DNA of 64,000 nt from Nymphaea colorata (lineage: Eukaryota > Streptophyta > Magnoliopsida > Nymphaeales > Nymphaeaceae), in the NCBI RefSeq assembly GCF_008831285.2, contig NC_045146.1, positions 4,658,972-4,722,971 of the forward strand. Reading direction: 5' to 3'. The position numbers were made by a program, and so were the translations under genes. Positions within the stretch are counted from its first letter, which is position 1. Every line of letters starts with the position of its first letter. Below are positions 12,083 to 24,647 of this stretch, in pieces. The notes under the pieces are model-generated. The model saw nothing but the letters and a program-made list of their open reading frames with translations. It was not told the DNA's origin and ran no database searches.

Positions 12083-12872
12083 GATGAAACAAAGAAAAAT
12101 GTTCTATCATATGTTAATAAAATGAAGAAAACGTGGACATATTGTGGATGCACAACTATGTGTGATATTTGGGAAGACATGATTAAGAGCATATCCTATA
12201 TAAACTTTTTGGCAAGGTCTCCAATATACGCCATATTTTGGAAGGCAAAACATGAAGAAAAGGTCCTAAAAAAGTAGAATTTATAGTTTATTTTCATCTT
12301 TAGCTATAAAAGAAATTGGGGCAAACAATGTCATACAGATTGTTACAAATTATAGAAGCAATTACAGAAGGACCAAGTATATTCTTGAAGGGAGATTTCT
12401 AAACATTTTTACCACATCTTGTACTGTCCATTGTATTGATTTAATGCTTAAAAAAATTGATAGTTTAGAACACATATCCGACATCATGAGCAAAGTAAGA
12501 CAAATTGTCAAGTTCAAGCTTTAGATATAATGACAACTTGTACAAAAAGAAAGAAATTGAGGAGGCCTAGCATGACTAGATTTGTCTCTCAATTTATTTG
12601 TTTGAATTCTATCTTAAAACAAGAAGAAGTTTGTGGTTTATGGTTGCCTCCAATGAATGAAGCTTGTAGAAAAACTGAAAAGAATGATGCAAAAGAACTT
12701 ACAAGTCTTATTCAAAATGAAGATTTTTGGACAAATGAAAGAAAAATAACCAGGTTTGTTGAACCATTAGTGAGAAAACTAAAGATGGTAGATGGAGAAT
12801 GTGCTATTATAAGTTATTTATATAAAGCACTTGATAGAGCTAAATAAGCTATTAAGAATGTAAGCAACGACG

Positions 12873-12960
12873 TGAAAGGAAAATATATGCTATATTGAAA
12901 TATAATTGATAAGAGATGAAAGAAAAATATATGCTATATTGAAATATAATTGATAAGAGA
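12873..12960 (+). repeat. 44-bp tandem duplication
   Basis: Two adjacent 44-bp units (12873-12916 and 12917-12960) differ by one base (TGAAAGGAAAA versus TGAAAGAAAAA). They lie between two hAT coding segments and break the frame. Confidence 0.85.
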
Positions 12961-14105
12961 TGAAACCGTAATTTGCAAAGTCTTATACATGGTATAGCAG
13001 CTTATTTAAATCCTCATTTGTTTTGGAATAATATGGTAAACATAGATGAAGAAGTTCATGAAGGTTTGGACATAATAACAAAAAGTTCTTGCTCATGAGG
13101 ATTATGCAACAATAGGTCTTGAATTGAAATATCACAACAAAGGTCCTACATTATTTCTTGATGGGTTAGCCCATTAGTGTTAATCTCACTTTTGTTAATT
13201 TTTGATGATTGGTTAAATATATTAATTACAAATTTATCACTGTAATTCTTAATTTCGTTTGGTTATTTTTTTAAATTTATATTGGGTATTTGGTGAGAGA
13301 TACTTGGATCTTTTGTTCATATAATTCAAAGTGTAGCAATCAAAATTTTAAGCCAGCCATGCAACATATCAACTTGTAAAAGAGATTAGAGTACATTTGA
13401 TGCTACTAATACAAATAAGAGAAACAATCTTCTACTATCTAGATTAACTGATTTGGTATTTATTAGAATGAATATGCATTTGCAAATCATAGCTGTAAAA
13501 AGAAAGAAGATAAAATGTAAATCCAATCTATACGGACCACGGGAATCCACTTCTAGGAGAAGAAAAAATAGAGGTTGGATTGTCTTCAGGTTTTAAAGAA
13601 GAAAGTGATGAAAAATGAAGCTGCAGTAGAACAAATGAAGAAGATGACTCTACTTTATAGGATGAAAATTAAGGATTGATATGTTTTTTTTTCCTTTGTA
13701 GTGAAAAATGACTTGAATCGTGTTGTAAAGTCATGAAAGTCATAAACTTGATGTTACTTATGTAATTTTTTGGCTGCTTGTTTTTGTTTTCCAATTTTTA
13801 TTGGTTATGTACTTCTTTTTTTATGTTGGCTTATTAGTTTTTCATTTATTTATTGTCCTTAATTTTTAGGATTTTTTATGTTTAAAAATTTACAGTATTT
13901 TTCTTCAAGGTTGTCATATTATACCTTAGAAAAACCTTACTCTTTAATACTCCAAAACATTATTTGTAACCACGGTTTGATCCAATAAATACCATATTGG
14001 GGTAGAGATACAAATTTTTTATTAAGGGACATTGGTAGTAAATTTTAAATTTTTAAGGGTTGTCAACATATAAATGATAAAAAATACCTTAAAATATTAA
14101 TATAA

Positions 14106-14214
14106 AAATAAGTATTTTTTGTGGTTCAGTGTGAGTTACCCACACTTGCCTCCACCCCTAGAAATAAGTATTTTTTCTTGTTCAGTGTGAGTTACCCACA
14201 CTTGCCTCCACACT
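14106..14214 (+). repeat. 56-bp tandem duplication
   Basis: Two consecutive units, both containing TTCAGTGTGAGTTACCCACA followed by CTTGCCTCCAC, begin at 14106 and 14162 and differ by a few bases. They contain no coding sequence. Confidence 0.8.
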
Positions 14215-14357
14215 TACAAACTTTTGCCTTGACACTAGGTCCCATAATTAGTAAATGAGTTGGCTGGTTTTAAATTCCGCTGTGTTGTTCTTGTGTCTTT
14301 GTCAAGTATTAAAATTTTAAATGCATTAGAAATTTTATGGTGCAAGTTAGGCATGTG

Positions 14358-14786
14358 TAGGGCTATACACGAGCAGAGTTGAGCTTGAGTTCAGTTAGCT
14401 CGACTCGACTCAACTCAATTACTAGACTCGAGCTTGAGCTCGAGGCAATCTATACAAGGTCAGCTCAAGTTCGGCTCGAGGTCAAGTGGAGGTGTACAAG
14501 GTCAGCTCGAAATCAATTCAATAGACCAAGTTTCGGCTTGAGCTCGACTTGTTTAGGCTCGTTTACCAACTCTTCATTTGTTATGATCTCTTTCATTGGT
14601 TTTAAGTTTGGAAATTATAGAAAAAAAAAAAAGCCTAACTTAGATTAAATGCGCTTACTTGAACTCGCTCATTTGTTAGCTCGACTTTTCATTTAATCTT
14701 GATTTCAACTCTTTTACAAACAAATCAAGCTTGAGTCCAGCTTAACTGAGCGAGTTCGAGTTGCCTGGACTCATTATACAGCCCTG
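14358..14786. mobile_element. MITE-like element, second copy of the GAGCTCGA family
   Basis: It begins TAGGGCTATACACGAG and ends with the complement of AGGGCTGTATAATGAG. The interior has the same GAGCTCGA/CTCGACTCGA alternation as 4196-4612. The centre is an A-run near 14623. It is non-coding, and no clear target-site duplication is visible. Degraded termini suggest an old insertion. Confidence 0.6.
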
Positions 14787-16829
14787 AAAATGTGACATTG
14801 TGTTCTCAATCTTAATAACCGATGAGTTGTTAGTCCATATATGTGGTAATTGATGTCGTTCTACATGCAAACATGTTGAACTTGGCATAATTGCGGCTTT
14901 AGCACACACACACACATACACACACACACACACACACAATTCTAGTTTGTGTATGTTATAGATAGGGTGGTTTAAAGTACTTTATTATGCAGCATTTACA
15001 TGTTCTGGTTCTGTCCAAAATATCTGGTGTTTGTTCTATATTCCTTTTACTTTCTAAGATAAGCTTTAAGCTGACGGAATCTACTAGAAATCCCCTATAG
15101 TGTAAAACACCAAAGGCCATACCCTTATGAGACCAAAGTCCTGGCTTTCTTCAAGGCATGGGTGGACCTATAACACATCTCTCAACTTGGTGTACACTGC
15201 ACTTGCCACCATTTAATTTGTAGCCTAAAGAAATAACCCATCATAACATGACAGTGGCTACAAGATTTGAACGTCGTGCCCTTGAGTGTCTGCGATATCT
15301 CCTGGTTGCACCATACCCGTTAAAGCAAGTTGATCGAATCTACTTGAACTGATGTTTCGAGCCATGATGGAGCCACCCTTCAAAAATAAGCTGCAAATCA
15401 GGTCTCGAATATCCCCGGCTCCATGCAAGACCTCCTCCAGCGCCATGCCCCTCTCAAAGATTCTGGCACCATCTTGTGTTCATCATATTGACCGCTGCTG
15501 CTGAATGTCTGCAGCTGCTGGACCATCCAACTGCATGCTGCTGCTAGTCTTCATCAATAAATCTGATATCTGACTAAACCACTTCAATATAATCCAATGT
15601 GGAAAAGAAATTATTATCTAACAGACTGCATATCATATTCAAATCTGATATAGTTTTAAATAAATATCGCATAACCAATGTCTATACATTTCTAAAATTT
15701 GGATTTGGCTTAAGTCAGATTCGAATTTGGATGTTAGTCTGAAAAATTGAATTAAATCATATTTGAATTTGTGAATTTGGGTCTATGCTATTAGATTTTG
15801 CTGCATTTGCATTCATTTTTGAACTTGAATCCAAATATATGGATATCTGAAACAGCAGATGGAGTAAGAATCAGTTCCGTTGACATCTCCAGCTTAGTTT
15901 GCGAAAGAGTACGCCCGTATAATTCATTGCCACGGGTATTCTATGGTGTAGTTAAAAAGGCACCACTATTTCGCTAACGTATGGATGCAGAAGCTTGAAA
16001 GCCAGTTGAGGCATATCGAAGAAAGGAGGCACAAACATAAATGCGGTTTCTAGAGTTGATAACAAATGCCAGTCGGAAAATTTATATATATATATGTGTA
16101 TTCTCTGATTTCCCTTTTATTGACGAGATAGCACCTGCTTTGCTTTTGTCGTCTTTCTGAAACCCTTTCTTCTTATTTTCTTTTTTCTAGTTTTTATATT
16201 TGCGTTCCAGCTGCACTACGGTTTGATTTCTTGTCTCAATGACCGACACATGCATTTTAATGGACTCAATTCCTTTTTGTCCTTTTGACGACAAAAAGTT
16301 GATATTCTATTCAGTCAGCAGAGCTTTTGAGATCATTTGGCAATTGAAAACCACGTAAACTATATATATATATATGCAATCCCAATATCTGTCTAATCAT
16401 GATGCCCTATGCGTCGGCAGATGTGATTAAATATATCATCAGTGTGCAGTAGAGTCTTTCGTATATATATAATAATAATAATAATAATAAAGGAAGAGAG
16501 ACTACTCATTTACCGAAGAGTGAAATAGTAGAGCGAAATCGAAGGTGGCTGTCAGACGGCCTCTAGACCATCCATAGTTGATGAGCCAACACCTTGGGAT
16601 TTAATGATACAATTGTACATCCTACAAAACAGATCCTCGAAAGAGAGAAGGCTTCTAAATGTGATTTATACATTTCTAAAATTAAATATTGCAGGTGGAT
16701 GCCTTTAACTTTTCAGAAATTATGAAAAGCCACTTAATGATTAAACATTTTACAAATCATTGCTCAATGTTTGACTTTCAACGAATTGATGCTCAATTTT
16801 TCGCCAAATTTCTCAAGAATTCCAACGCA
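14787..16829. other. Gene-free spacer with microsatellites
   Basis: Contains a (CA)n tract at 14899-14938, short (TA)n tracts near 16083 and 16359, and an (AAT)n tract near 16470-16490. The segment at about 15060-15480 has a more balanced composition and a 62-codon minus-strand frame, but I recognise no domain. It may be a piece of an old transposon. Confidence 0.45.
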
Positions 16830-19330
16830 AATTGCTGGGAGAGCGGTCTCCCTACAGTTATTCAGGAGAAAAGGAGTACAATGACAAAACAAAGAAAGGC
16901 CTTCAGCTAAAAAGAAAAGATACAACAAAGAAAATCAAATACAAAAGCAAAGCTCGGCACATTATGAGGTTGCCCACTCCAACTCAGTTCCCAATGAAAC
17001 CTGTTGGTCAAGCATATCAAACACCTTCGACGCAGGCCTACCCCATTCAGCACATGCCAAACTCTCCTCCCAAAATTCCTGCCTCGAGCATACCCGTGTA
17101 ACACCTTCAATTAAGCAGTCTCACTGAGCTTCTTTCCAAGCCATTCACCAATACCCTGGGCCTGCCATAATACACACCTTGATATCCTTATCAGAGAGAC
17201 TCTGAATTTCTCATCACAAGCACTACACCCCCAAAGGGAAACAGGGCTCCACAAATGTTTCAACCATTTCAGCTTAAACTTAACATTCCACCGTCTCAGC
17301 AGAAGATTGCTTATTGTTCCTTTGATAGGCATCGAAACATCAAAACTTTCTCCTCACGGACTCCCACAATTCCCCCATAAAAATCTGCTAAACAAGAATC
17401 CCACTCTAACAAGGATACGATTTGGAATTTTAAAAACCGTGGCCAATACCACACAATTTGACTGACAACATGTTTTATCAAACATTTTGCTTTATTGTGT
17501 ACAAGAGAAGGTTACTCTTCCATAAGGACAACCTATTCTACATCCTTGCACAAACTTTCTCACCATACTCAACCAAGAATTTGCCTCTAAATGAAGACAA
17601 ACCCAAATAAATAACTGGCAATGTCCCCTTGGTCCATCCAAAGTAATATCATATATCATTACATCTCTCTTCTGACATGTTGGAAGAGATCACCACAGAT
17701 TTAGAAGCATTTACCTTCAACCTATATTTCACCTTATTCTCCTCCATTACCTCCTTATTTTTCTTTAATGGTCTATGCTTATCATCAATAAAAATAATCA
17801 CACCATCAGCAAACAATAAGCACAAAGGGAACAGGCCTGCTCCTCTAATCGCAGAATATGAATTCTTCCTTCCAATGCTTCCTTTTATAGTATTCTTCAT
17901 AGAATATCTTCCACCACTGGAAAAAACAAAACCAACATTGGGTATCCTTGTCGCAACCCACAATGGCTACTAAAATAGTCACCCTCCATGCCATTAATCC
18001 AAATTACAAACCATGAAGAAGACACACATTTCATGATTTTACCCAGCCAGTCATTTGCAAAGCCCAAGTGTAAGAGTGCTTTCTCTAACAAAATGCCATT
18101 GAAATCTATCATATGCTTTAGCTATATCAAGCTTCAAAACGACAAACTGACCATTGTAATTATCGAAACTATTAAAGATTTCATGAGCCAAAAAAATTTG
18201 CTCTTGCAACTCTTTCTAGGAGAAATATGCCCTGCTCTCTAGCAATAATTCTTGCTAAAATGAGCCTCATTCTCTGTGCCATTACCTTGGTTCTACCTTA
18301 TACAGATTATTGCATAGAGTAATAGGATAAAAATCGCAGATATCTATAGCATCTTTTCCCCTCGAAATTAGCATGATGTGAGCCTTATTAACTTGATGAA
18401 ATAGTTTACTAATTTTGAAGAAGTCTCAAACAGCAGACATCATATTCATTCCTACTATATGTCAAATTATTTATAAAATTCAATGCCAAACCCATCAGGC
18501 CCTGGCACTTTCCTTGACTTTATATTGAACACAGTTTTCCTATTCTCATCCTGGCTAATAAGTTGCATTAAGTGACTGTTTTTCTCATCATAAACTTTCA
18601 GACCTTCCCCTAAATTCCTAAGAACCATCTACCTAGCTAGAATTAAAGAATTCCTCAAAATGTTCCTTATAAGTTCTATAAATATTCTTCATAGTCTCTG
18701 ACCTCACACCATTAACTTCAACTGCCCACATGTTGTTTTTGCATTGATTATATTTGAATTCAATGTGAAAGAAGTTAGAACTAGAATTCTTTTTATTCAA
18801 CCAATTTTCTTGACTTCTGCTTCCAAAACAGTTTGTCTTCAATAAGGGGTTGCTCTAACTCCATTCTCAATACTTTTTCATATTCTAAATCTTGTGACTG
18901 AGCAAAATTGCAGCTCCTCTAAACTCTACTCAATTCTGCCTTTAGACTCCTAATTTTGCTTTCAATGTCACAAAGCAAGTCCTATTCCATATAGATTAAT
19001 TCGTCCTTGTAATTTTGAGCTTGTTGATCACCCTCAACATACTATAGCATCTGACTTTGCAGTTTCAGCTAGATTTGACATCTTTGCATCCCAACTGCCA
19101 TGTCCAACACTCATAGAATCTCAATAACTTCTTAACCCATAGATGAGTATCCTTTCGACTGCAAGAAAAAAATGATTGCATTGTGATTTGAGACATACCT
19201 TGGCATGAACATTAAAGAACATGATAAAGACTTCTCCTGCCACCACAGCTTGTTGATCATCACCCAGTCCAAACAACACTGCTCATTACCCTCTCTCCCC
19301 AATTACTGTACAAAGTAAAGCTCATTGAGA
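16830..19330 (-). mobile_element. Second degenerate L1-type LINE, minus strand
   Basis: Read on the minus strand: about 19150-19310 is the end of the endonuclease domain, with 'VSNHNAII' in place of S-D-H. About 18630-18960 is the linker with 'MKNIYRTYKEHFEEFFNSS'. Near 18480-18530 is the RT signature 'PGPDG'. Around 17897-18112 is 'NDWLGKIMKCVSSSWFVIWINGMEGDYFSSHCGLRQG', cut here into short readable parts ending in the conserved GLRQG. Around 17649-17963 is 'LFADGVIIFIDD' followed by 'LKVNASKS', where active enzymes have F-A-D-D. At 17111-17332 is a C-terminal zf-RVT-like tail. F-A-D-G in place of FADD, together with many frameshifts, shows it is dead. It is the same lineage as the LINE at 2.2-5.0 kb by layout and 3' end. 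Confidence 0.85.
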
Positions 19331-20668
19331 GGTGATGTATAATTTTTAGATTGCAAACCTCCATAAATCAACGAAAGTCCACAAAATATCTAGCATTATG
19401 ATTTTCATAAAAAACTAGCATAAGGTTTTCATGAGCTGGAAATGAAGTTAGGGTATGGGGTTTTAAGGAGCTTCACGAGCCCCCAGTTTATCAGAGGATA
19501 CCGAATGGAAAGCTAGAGCATGAAATGCAAGATGAAGAGAGAGGAAGGAACTATATGGAAGGACTGAATGCTGCCAATGCTTGAATACCACCTATGGTGC
19601 CAAGATGTCGATGCCGCCGATTGGTTTCTGTCCAAGGAGGAAGCAGGAATGAGTTCGATGGGAAGAGAAACAGAAGAAGCATGAGCAAAAAGTGAAAATA
19701 GGAGGGAGAAATTGGGTCTTATGGCCAAACCATTACTAATGTGTTGGAAAAACGTCAGTGAAACACGACATTTTTTGGCGTATAGAGCAAATGTTACTTC
19801 GTCAATAAATATCAAAGGTTATTGACCTTTATAGGGTGATGTCATATGCTACAAAGACCTTAAGTGCCCAATTTTTCTAAACATTGATTAGTCTTACATT
19901 AGAGAAACCACATTTTTGCAAACGCACTTGTACACTGCATTAGAAAACCATACTAGTTACCAGCCTAAATCGCATCCCTACCTGCCAAATTACCTTCCCA
20001 TTCTTTCGCTCGTGAACCTCTTGTCCTCCCTTCTCCCATGAAGCTCATCTCCTCCCCTCTCCTGTGAAGACTATGCTGCTGCAGTCATCGCCCCATCCCT
20101 TTGTCTATACCTTCGCCTGCCCAAGTGAAAGTTATGGACTATTCTTTCAATGAAGACTGCAAGTTTCGGACACTCAGCGAAAAGGTTGATTTTGTCTGTG
20201 TGATTGCAACTCCTCTTCTTTCGTCCACTTGGCTGAAGAGTTCAATGCCAGCATCGGCTTGTCTCTTATTCGACATTGATTTCTAGTTTAACGGTCTACC
20301 AGAACTTTTGAGCTCATCCAGTTTTTCCCTTTCCCTCCCACTTCCCAGGTCATCCATCACCGTCCCTCATCTCAAAGACATTATCAACTTTTAGATTTCA
20401 TCTTTGATGTAGTGAAGAAGAAGAAACAGAAGAGGGTATTGCTTCACCGCTACCTTCAATCAAGTCTAAGGTTATCTTTCTCTCTCACCATATATATGTA
20501 TAGAGACATCTGCTATTGATTCTTTTAACGTATAGATTGAGACAAAGAGAAGAAGAAGAATAGTTTTACAAAAGATAGCAGTTTGTATTCTTCTAACTGG
20601 TGACACAAGCATTTATGTGAAATACCTATAGAGCAACTTGTGAATAGTTTCTTTTCTAACATTACTTT

Positions 20669-20719
<51 letters not shown>
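19331..20719. other. Gene-free spacer ending in a (TA)n tract
   Basis: No recognised coding sequence. A pyrimidine-rich stretch lies near 19980-20110 and a (TA)n tract at about 20672-20717. The direct duplication begins immediately after this tract. Confidence 0.45.
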
Positions 20720-20723
<4 letters not shown>

Positions 20724-21078
20724 TATATGTATGTACAATATATACAATATATACATATATGACATATACAATAATATAATATTGTATGCATAACGTGCAT
20801 ATGTAAATTTCTACATACGTATTGATGTAATTTACATATATGATATATTATATACATGTAAATATACGTATGTATATATGTGCATACATATATGGTACAT
20901 ATCTGTACCATACACACACATATACATATTGTATATACATGCACACACAAACACACGTTTAACATACACACACACACACACACAAACACACACGTATAAC
21001 ATATGAAGCCGGTGGGGCACATCCCCAAAAATTTAAGTGCGGCAATGCGGTGAGAATGTTTATTTGTTATTGTTAATT

Positions 21079-21103
21079 TATTATAAATAAATAAATAAAT
21101 AAA

Positions 21104-21155
<52 letters not shown>
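21079..21155. repeat. Microsatellites (AAAT)n and (TA)n
   Basis: An (AAAT)n run at about 21083-21104 is followed by (TA)n to 21155, directly abutting the TIR element. Copy 2 of the duplication has a shorter (TA)n at the matching place. Confidence 0.9.
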
Positions 21156-21158
<3 letters not shown>

Positions 21159-21549
21159 TAGTCACAAATAACGTCTCAGTGTTTAAACGGCGAGGTTTTT
21201 GCTAAGTTAAAAATACGACGAGCTTCAAAAACAGAAAACATACGGTAAATTTTTAAGAAACGTAAAAAACTAAACATGGAGGATAAAAAAATAAGTGAGA
21301 AACTAATAACACAAACATCAGAAGATAAGAAGATTTGCAACAAATAAAAAATAGAAAATGAAAACAAACTGTTTTACATTAAAAAAACTGAACAAAATTA
21401 AAAAACTGAAAGAAAACTGAAAAAACGCGTTAAAAATGTGTGCTTTTCATTTTTAAAATTTTTTCCCCAAAAAATGTGCATTTTTAAAGTTTTAAACAGC
21501 TAGCTAATATATCACATTTTTTTCAAAAAATGTGTTTTCTGTGACTATG

Positions 21550-21550
<1 letters not shown>
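21156..21550. mobile_element. 395-bp TIR element (MITE) present in only one duplication copy
   Basis: The termini TCATAGTCACA (21156-21166) and TGTGACTATGA (21540-21550) are perfect 11-bp inverted repeats. The interior is AT-rich and non-coding, with repeated AAAATGTG motifs towards the right end. The matching position of copy 2 (about 42640) lacks it: there (TA)n runs directly into a CA repeat. That empty site shows insertion in copy 1 or precise loss from copy 2. No target duplication can be read because both flanks are simple sequence. I do not recognise the family. Confidence 0.78.
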
Positions 21551-21580
<30 letters not shown>

Positions 21581-23814
21581 AGAATTAAGAAATTTGGAGT
21601 ATACACTATAGTCTATACACTCTACACCACACAATTTATGGATAAATTATATATGAATATTATATATTACATACTTATAGGTTATAATGTATTGTGTATA
21701 TGAATGTGACATATTAAGCATTAACATTCTTACAAATTACAAACAAAAAACAACAAAACCATGATAGAACACAAAAATGAAAAAACATGTTAAACCCTCC
21801 TTTTAATGTTAAAAATTTTTAAAATAAAAAAATAAAAAAAGGACAAAAATAGGCTTGACGAAGTTTGACCACTCCCAACTCGAGTCAAACACGAGTCGGG
21901 TGCGTGTCCAAAATGGACAGAAATGATCGGGTGCATTCAGCTGCACCTGACTCTTTTTGACTCGAGTTGGGTGCGAATCTGAACGGCACCCGAGTCGTGT
22001 CGACACAAGTGCGGCAGTCAAAGTACAACATCCAGGTGACTTAGTTAGGGAGTAAAGTTCCTTCCTCCTCGTGATATACCATATGATGTCAAGAACTCTG
22101 ATAAAAGAGAAAATCATCAATTCTGTTAAAAGCATTTTAAAAGTGTTTTCTCACACAACGATATGCTTTTGCTTTATTCTTAGTACCTCCCCAAGTAGGA
22201 GAGTTTCAACTTTTTGTTGTCAATCAATAGAAGAGGAAAACTAAAAAAAATCTTGGATATGAGTAGTAAGGAAAAATCCTATGAGGCTCGGGGCTTGTGT
22301 AGTCATTTCTCTGAGTCAGTAATCAAGAGTACTGGGTAGACATATAGATGATTTATATCTTCTTGCAAAGATGATAACTTATGAACCTTTAGTACATCGA
22401 AAACCCGTAAGGTGAAGTGGGTTGGAGATGTGACAAAGCTACACATAACCACCAACGCGGTGGAACTTCGTAGTAGCCTTTGGGATGGTGAAAGTATTCC
22501 CTCAAATGTGAAGGTCGGCATGAAAAAAATCAAACGTTAGTTGCGCATGGCATGGTTACACCGATTTATAGTTTAGAATGTATATGAATATTGTACTTGT
22601 TATATTTTTTTCATTGAGCTTGTGATTTTGAACATGTATGTTAGATGTGCATCGCATGGTTACAACGATTTTTATTTTAGAATGTATATGAACGTTGTAG
22701 CTGTTATGCCTTGGTATTTATTTTGTGTGTTTATTGGTCTTCATTTGAATTGATTGAAGATATTGCATATTCTTATTGAATATTGGTTTTAGAGGTAGCC
22801 AAGCGTTTCTGAAAGGGTTGAACCTAGTTAGTTTGCTGAATTATTTTGCAAACATATATTGTCATTGATTTGTTTATTCATTATTTGTCTTTGGTAGTTG
22901 ACATTCCCTACATCATAAGCATTCAGTATTTTCGAAGGTCCTCTATTTCCGTTGAGTCAAACAACATTTAGTTTTGGTATCAACTCTTTACAGAGATTGG
23001 TCCTTTTAGCGATGATTAGCAAACCTATAAAAACTGCAAAAAATCATTCTCTGTTTTAGAGTCAGAAGGCTTCTAACTTTTAGATCTGGGATAAAATTGA
23101 TAAAATTGAGTTTGGGTTTGATTCTTGGTTTGAAGTTTCTTGTGTGAAAATGAGGTGACAAAATTTCATTTTTTTTTCAACTTTGAGTATTTTTGATGGA
23201 TTATTGTTAAACTTTTCCTGTTTCCATTTCTCACAAACCAAAATTTTGAAAGCTGAGCTCAATTCTCATTTTTTGCTTTTTCAATTTTACTTTTTTTTGA
23301 ATTTTTTAGTGAAATTTTCTAGTTATTATTATTATTTATTATCCCTATCAAAGCAAATACTCCAACCTACACAGTTTTAGACTTTTTTTTTTATTGGGGA
23401 CAAGGGATCTATTTAGACTTGTGATTTGGCACATATTTGTGTGTTATTCCTAAGAAAATTATTTAGTAAGGTTTTTGATTGCCTTACCTTTGTTTGAGCC
23501 CTTCCTCTCTTGGGTCTCCTCTAGAGTTGGAGCTGTTGGAGCTCAAACTTGTTCATGTCTACGAGAAGGAGTGGGCTGCCAAGTCACAAGGTCCTTGCTT
23601 TAGGATCTCAAGGCATCACTCTTCCTTGGAGTCCTTGGTGAGAACGAGGACAAGGATATGGCATGACCTCTAGGATGAGGATAAGGAGGGAGGCAGAACA
23701 TGCATGGGTGCTTAGGGACTTAGCAGGGATTCAGCTTGGCTAGGTGGGCGCTAAGGGAAAGGGGTGTGGAGGGTATGGGAGTGATTGAAGTCGGGGGTTA
23801 TACTTGTGTGTGTG

Positions 23815-23815
23815 T

Positions 23816-23861
<46 letters not shown>
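23815..23861 (+). repeat. (GA)n microsatellite
   Basis: A run of GA dinucleotides with one interruption. The matching place in copy 2 (about 44920-44956) is (GT)n followed by a shorter (GA)n, so it varies between copies. Confidence 0.9.
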
Positions 23862-23862
<1 letters not shown>

Positions 23863-24470
23863 GTCTTGAATCTCCCTTGTGCATGTCCATCGTCATTTTC
23901 TGTACAACCAATCGAGTTTCTCTAAGTCCAACATGGATCCATTTGGTTGTCCTTATGAAATTTCTGTTTTTTCTTGTGAAGAGCACATCTTAAATTTAAT
24001 TTTCTTGATGTTTTGATTTAGTTTGAGATGCGTGAAAATTTGGTTTAAATTGAATTTTCTTCTTATTGCCTTCTTATCTGTAGTTTAGTATAGTGGGGAC
24101 GTGGTTCAGAGTAGTGCTCGTGGTTCAGAATGCCATGCTTGGTTTGAGTCTTAGTTAAAGTAGTTGCAGTATGATTGCTAACTGTCGTGTTCTCTTCATT
24201 GATCTTGCGATTCTATTTAAATGCATCTATGTTAGTTGCACATGGCATGGCTATACAAGGATGCATGTGAATATTGGAATTGTATAGTCATCTATAGTTG
24301 CTGCTACTCCTTCTACATCGGTATCTTCACTTTGTTTTGTTTCTCACTTCAAGCCTCTTCTTTATTGAAAAGGCTAGCCCCTTTCTCTCTTGAGTGCCTA
24401 GGAAACTTGAATATGCTTTTTTTTGGGGAGACTCTACATGTCTTCATAATTGTTGATGGCAATGTTATCT

Positions 24471-24647
24471 GTATCGTACGATATGCATGTGTATCGTACG
24501 ATAGATATCGTATAGGTTAGGAAAACCTATACAGTACACTTACGATACACAATACGCTCGTGTATCGTAAGCGTATTGCCCGTATCGTACGATACGGGCG
24601 CCGTATCGTACGAAATGGGCGATACACCCTCGTATCGTACAATGCAG
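24471..24647. repeat. Cluster of GTATCGTACGATAC palindromes
   Basis: Within about 180 bp the core TATCGTACGATA or close variants occur repeatedly, on their own and as parts of larger dyads, e.g. CGTATCGTACGATACG followed by GGCGCC, and GTATAGGTT...AACCTATAC around 24510-24532. The cluster is CpG-rich, unlike its surroundings. Copy 2 of the duplication has the same cluster at 45510-45666 with several CG to CA changes. Function is unknown. It may be part of a DNA transposon. Confidence 0.7.

Larger units (their letters stand above)
11440..13520 (+). pseudogene. Decayed hAT-superfamily transposase
   Basis: Several frames together carry the hAT domain order. (1) About 11470-11620 is a BED-zinc-finger-like segment with 'CTRGITRLRYHLVG' followed by 'DNVVAACC'. 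(2) 11995-12277 has 'KMKKTWTYCGCTTMCDIWED...INFL', like the DUF659 domain of plant hAT proteins. (3) About 12318-12475 has 'NVIQIVTNYRSNY' and 'TSCTVHCIDLMLKKI', the central catalytic-domain pattern. (4) 12530-12847 has 'RRPSMTRFVSQFICLNSILKQ'. (5) About 13330-13490 has 'AIKILSQPC' and later 'NNLLLSRLTDLVFIRMNMHL', the C-terminal hAT dimerisation domain. The parts lie in different frames with stops and two internal tandem duplications, so the element is inactive. Terminal repeats were not identified. Confidence 0.82.

Noticed and set aside
17677-17973. Plus-strand 98-codon frame
   Set aside because: Shadow of the minus-strand LINE reverse transcriptase (FADG block).
20720-21028. Cys/His/Ile-rich minus-strand frame, also at 41925-42233
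   Set aside because: Translation of TATATG/CATACA simple sequence, not a zinc-finger protein.
23479-23993. Short frames repeated in both duplication copies (also 44588-45092)
   Set aside because: Conserved only because the DNA is duplicated; frames differ by indels and run into (GA)n; no family recognised.
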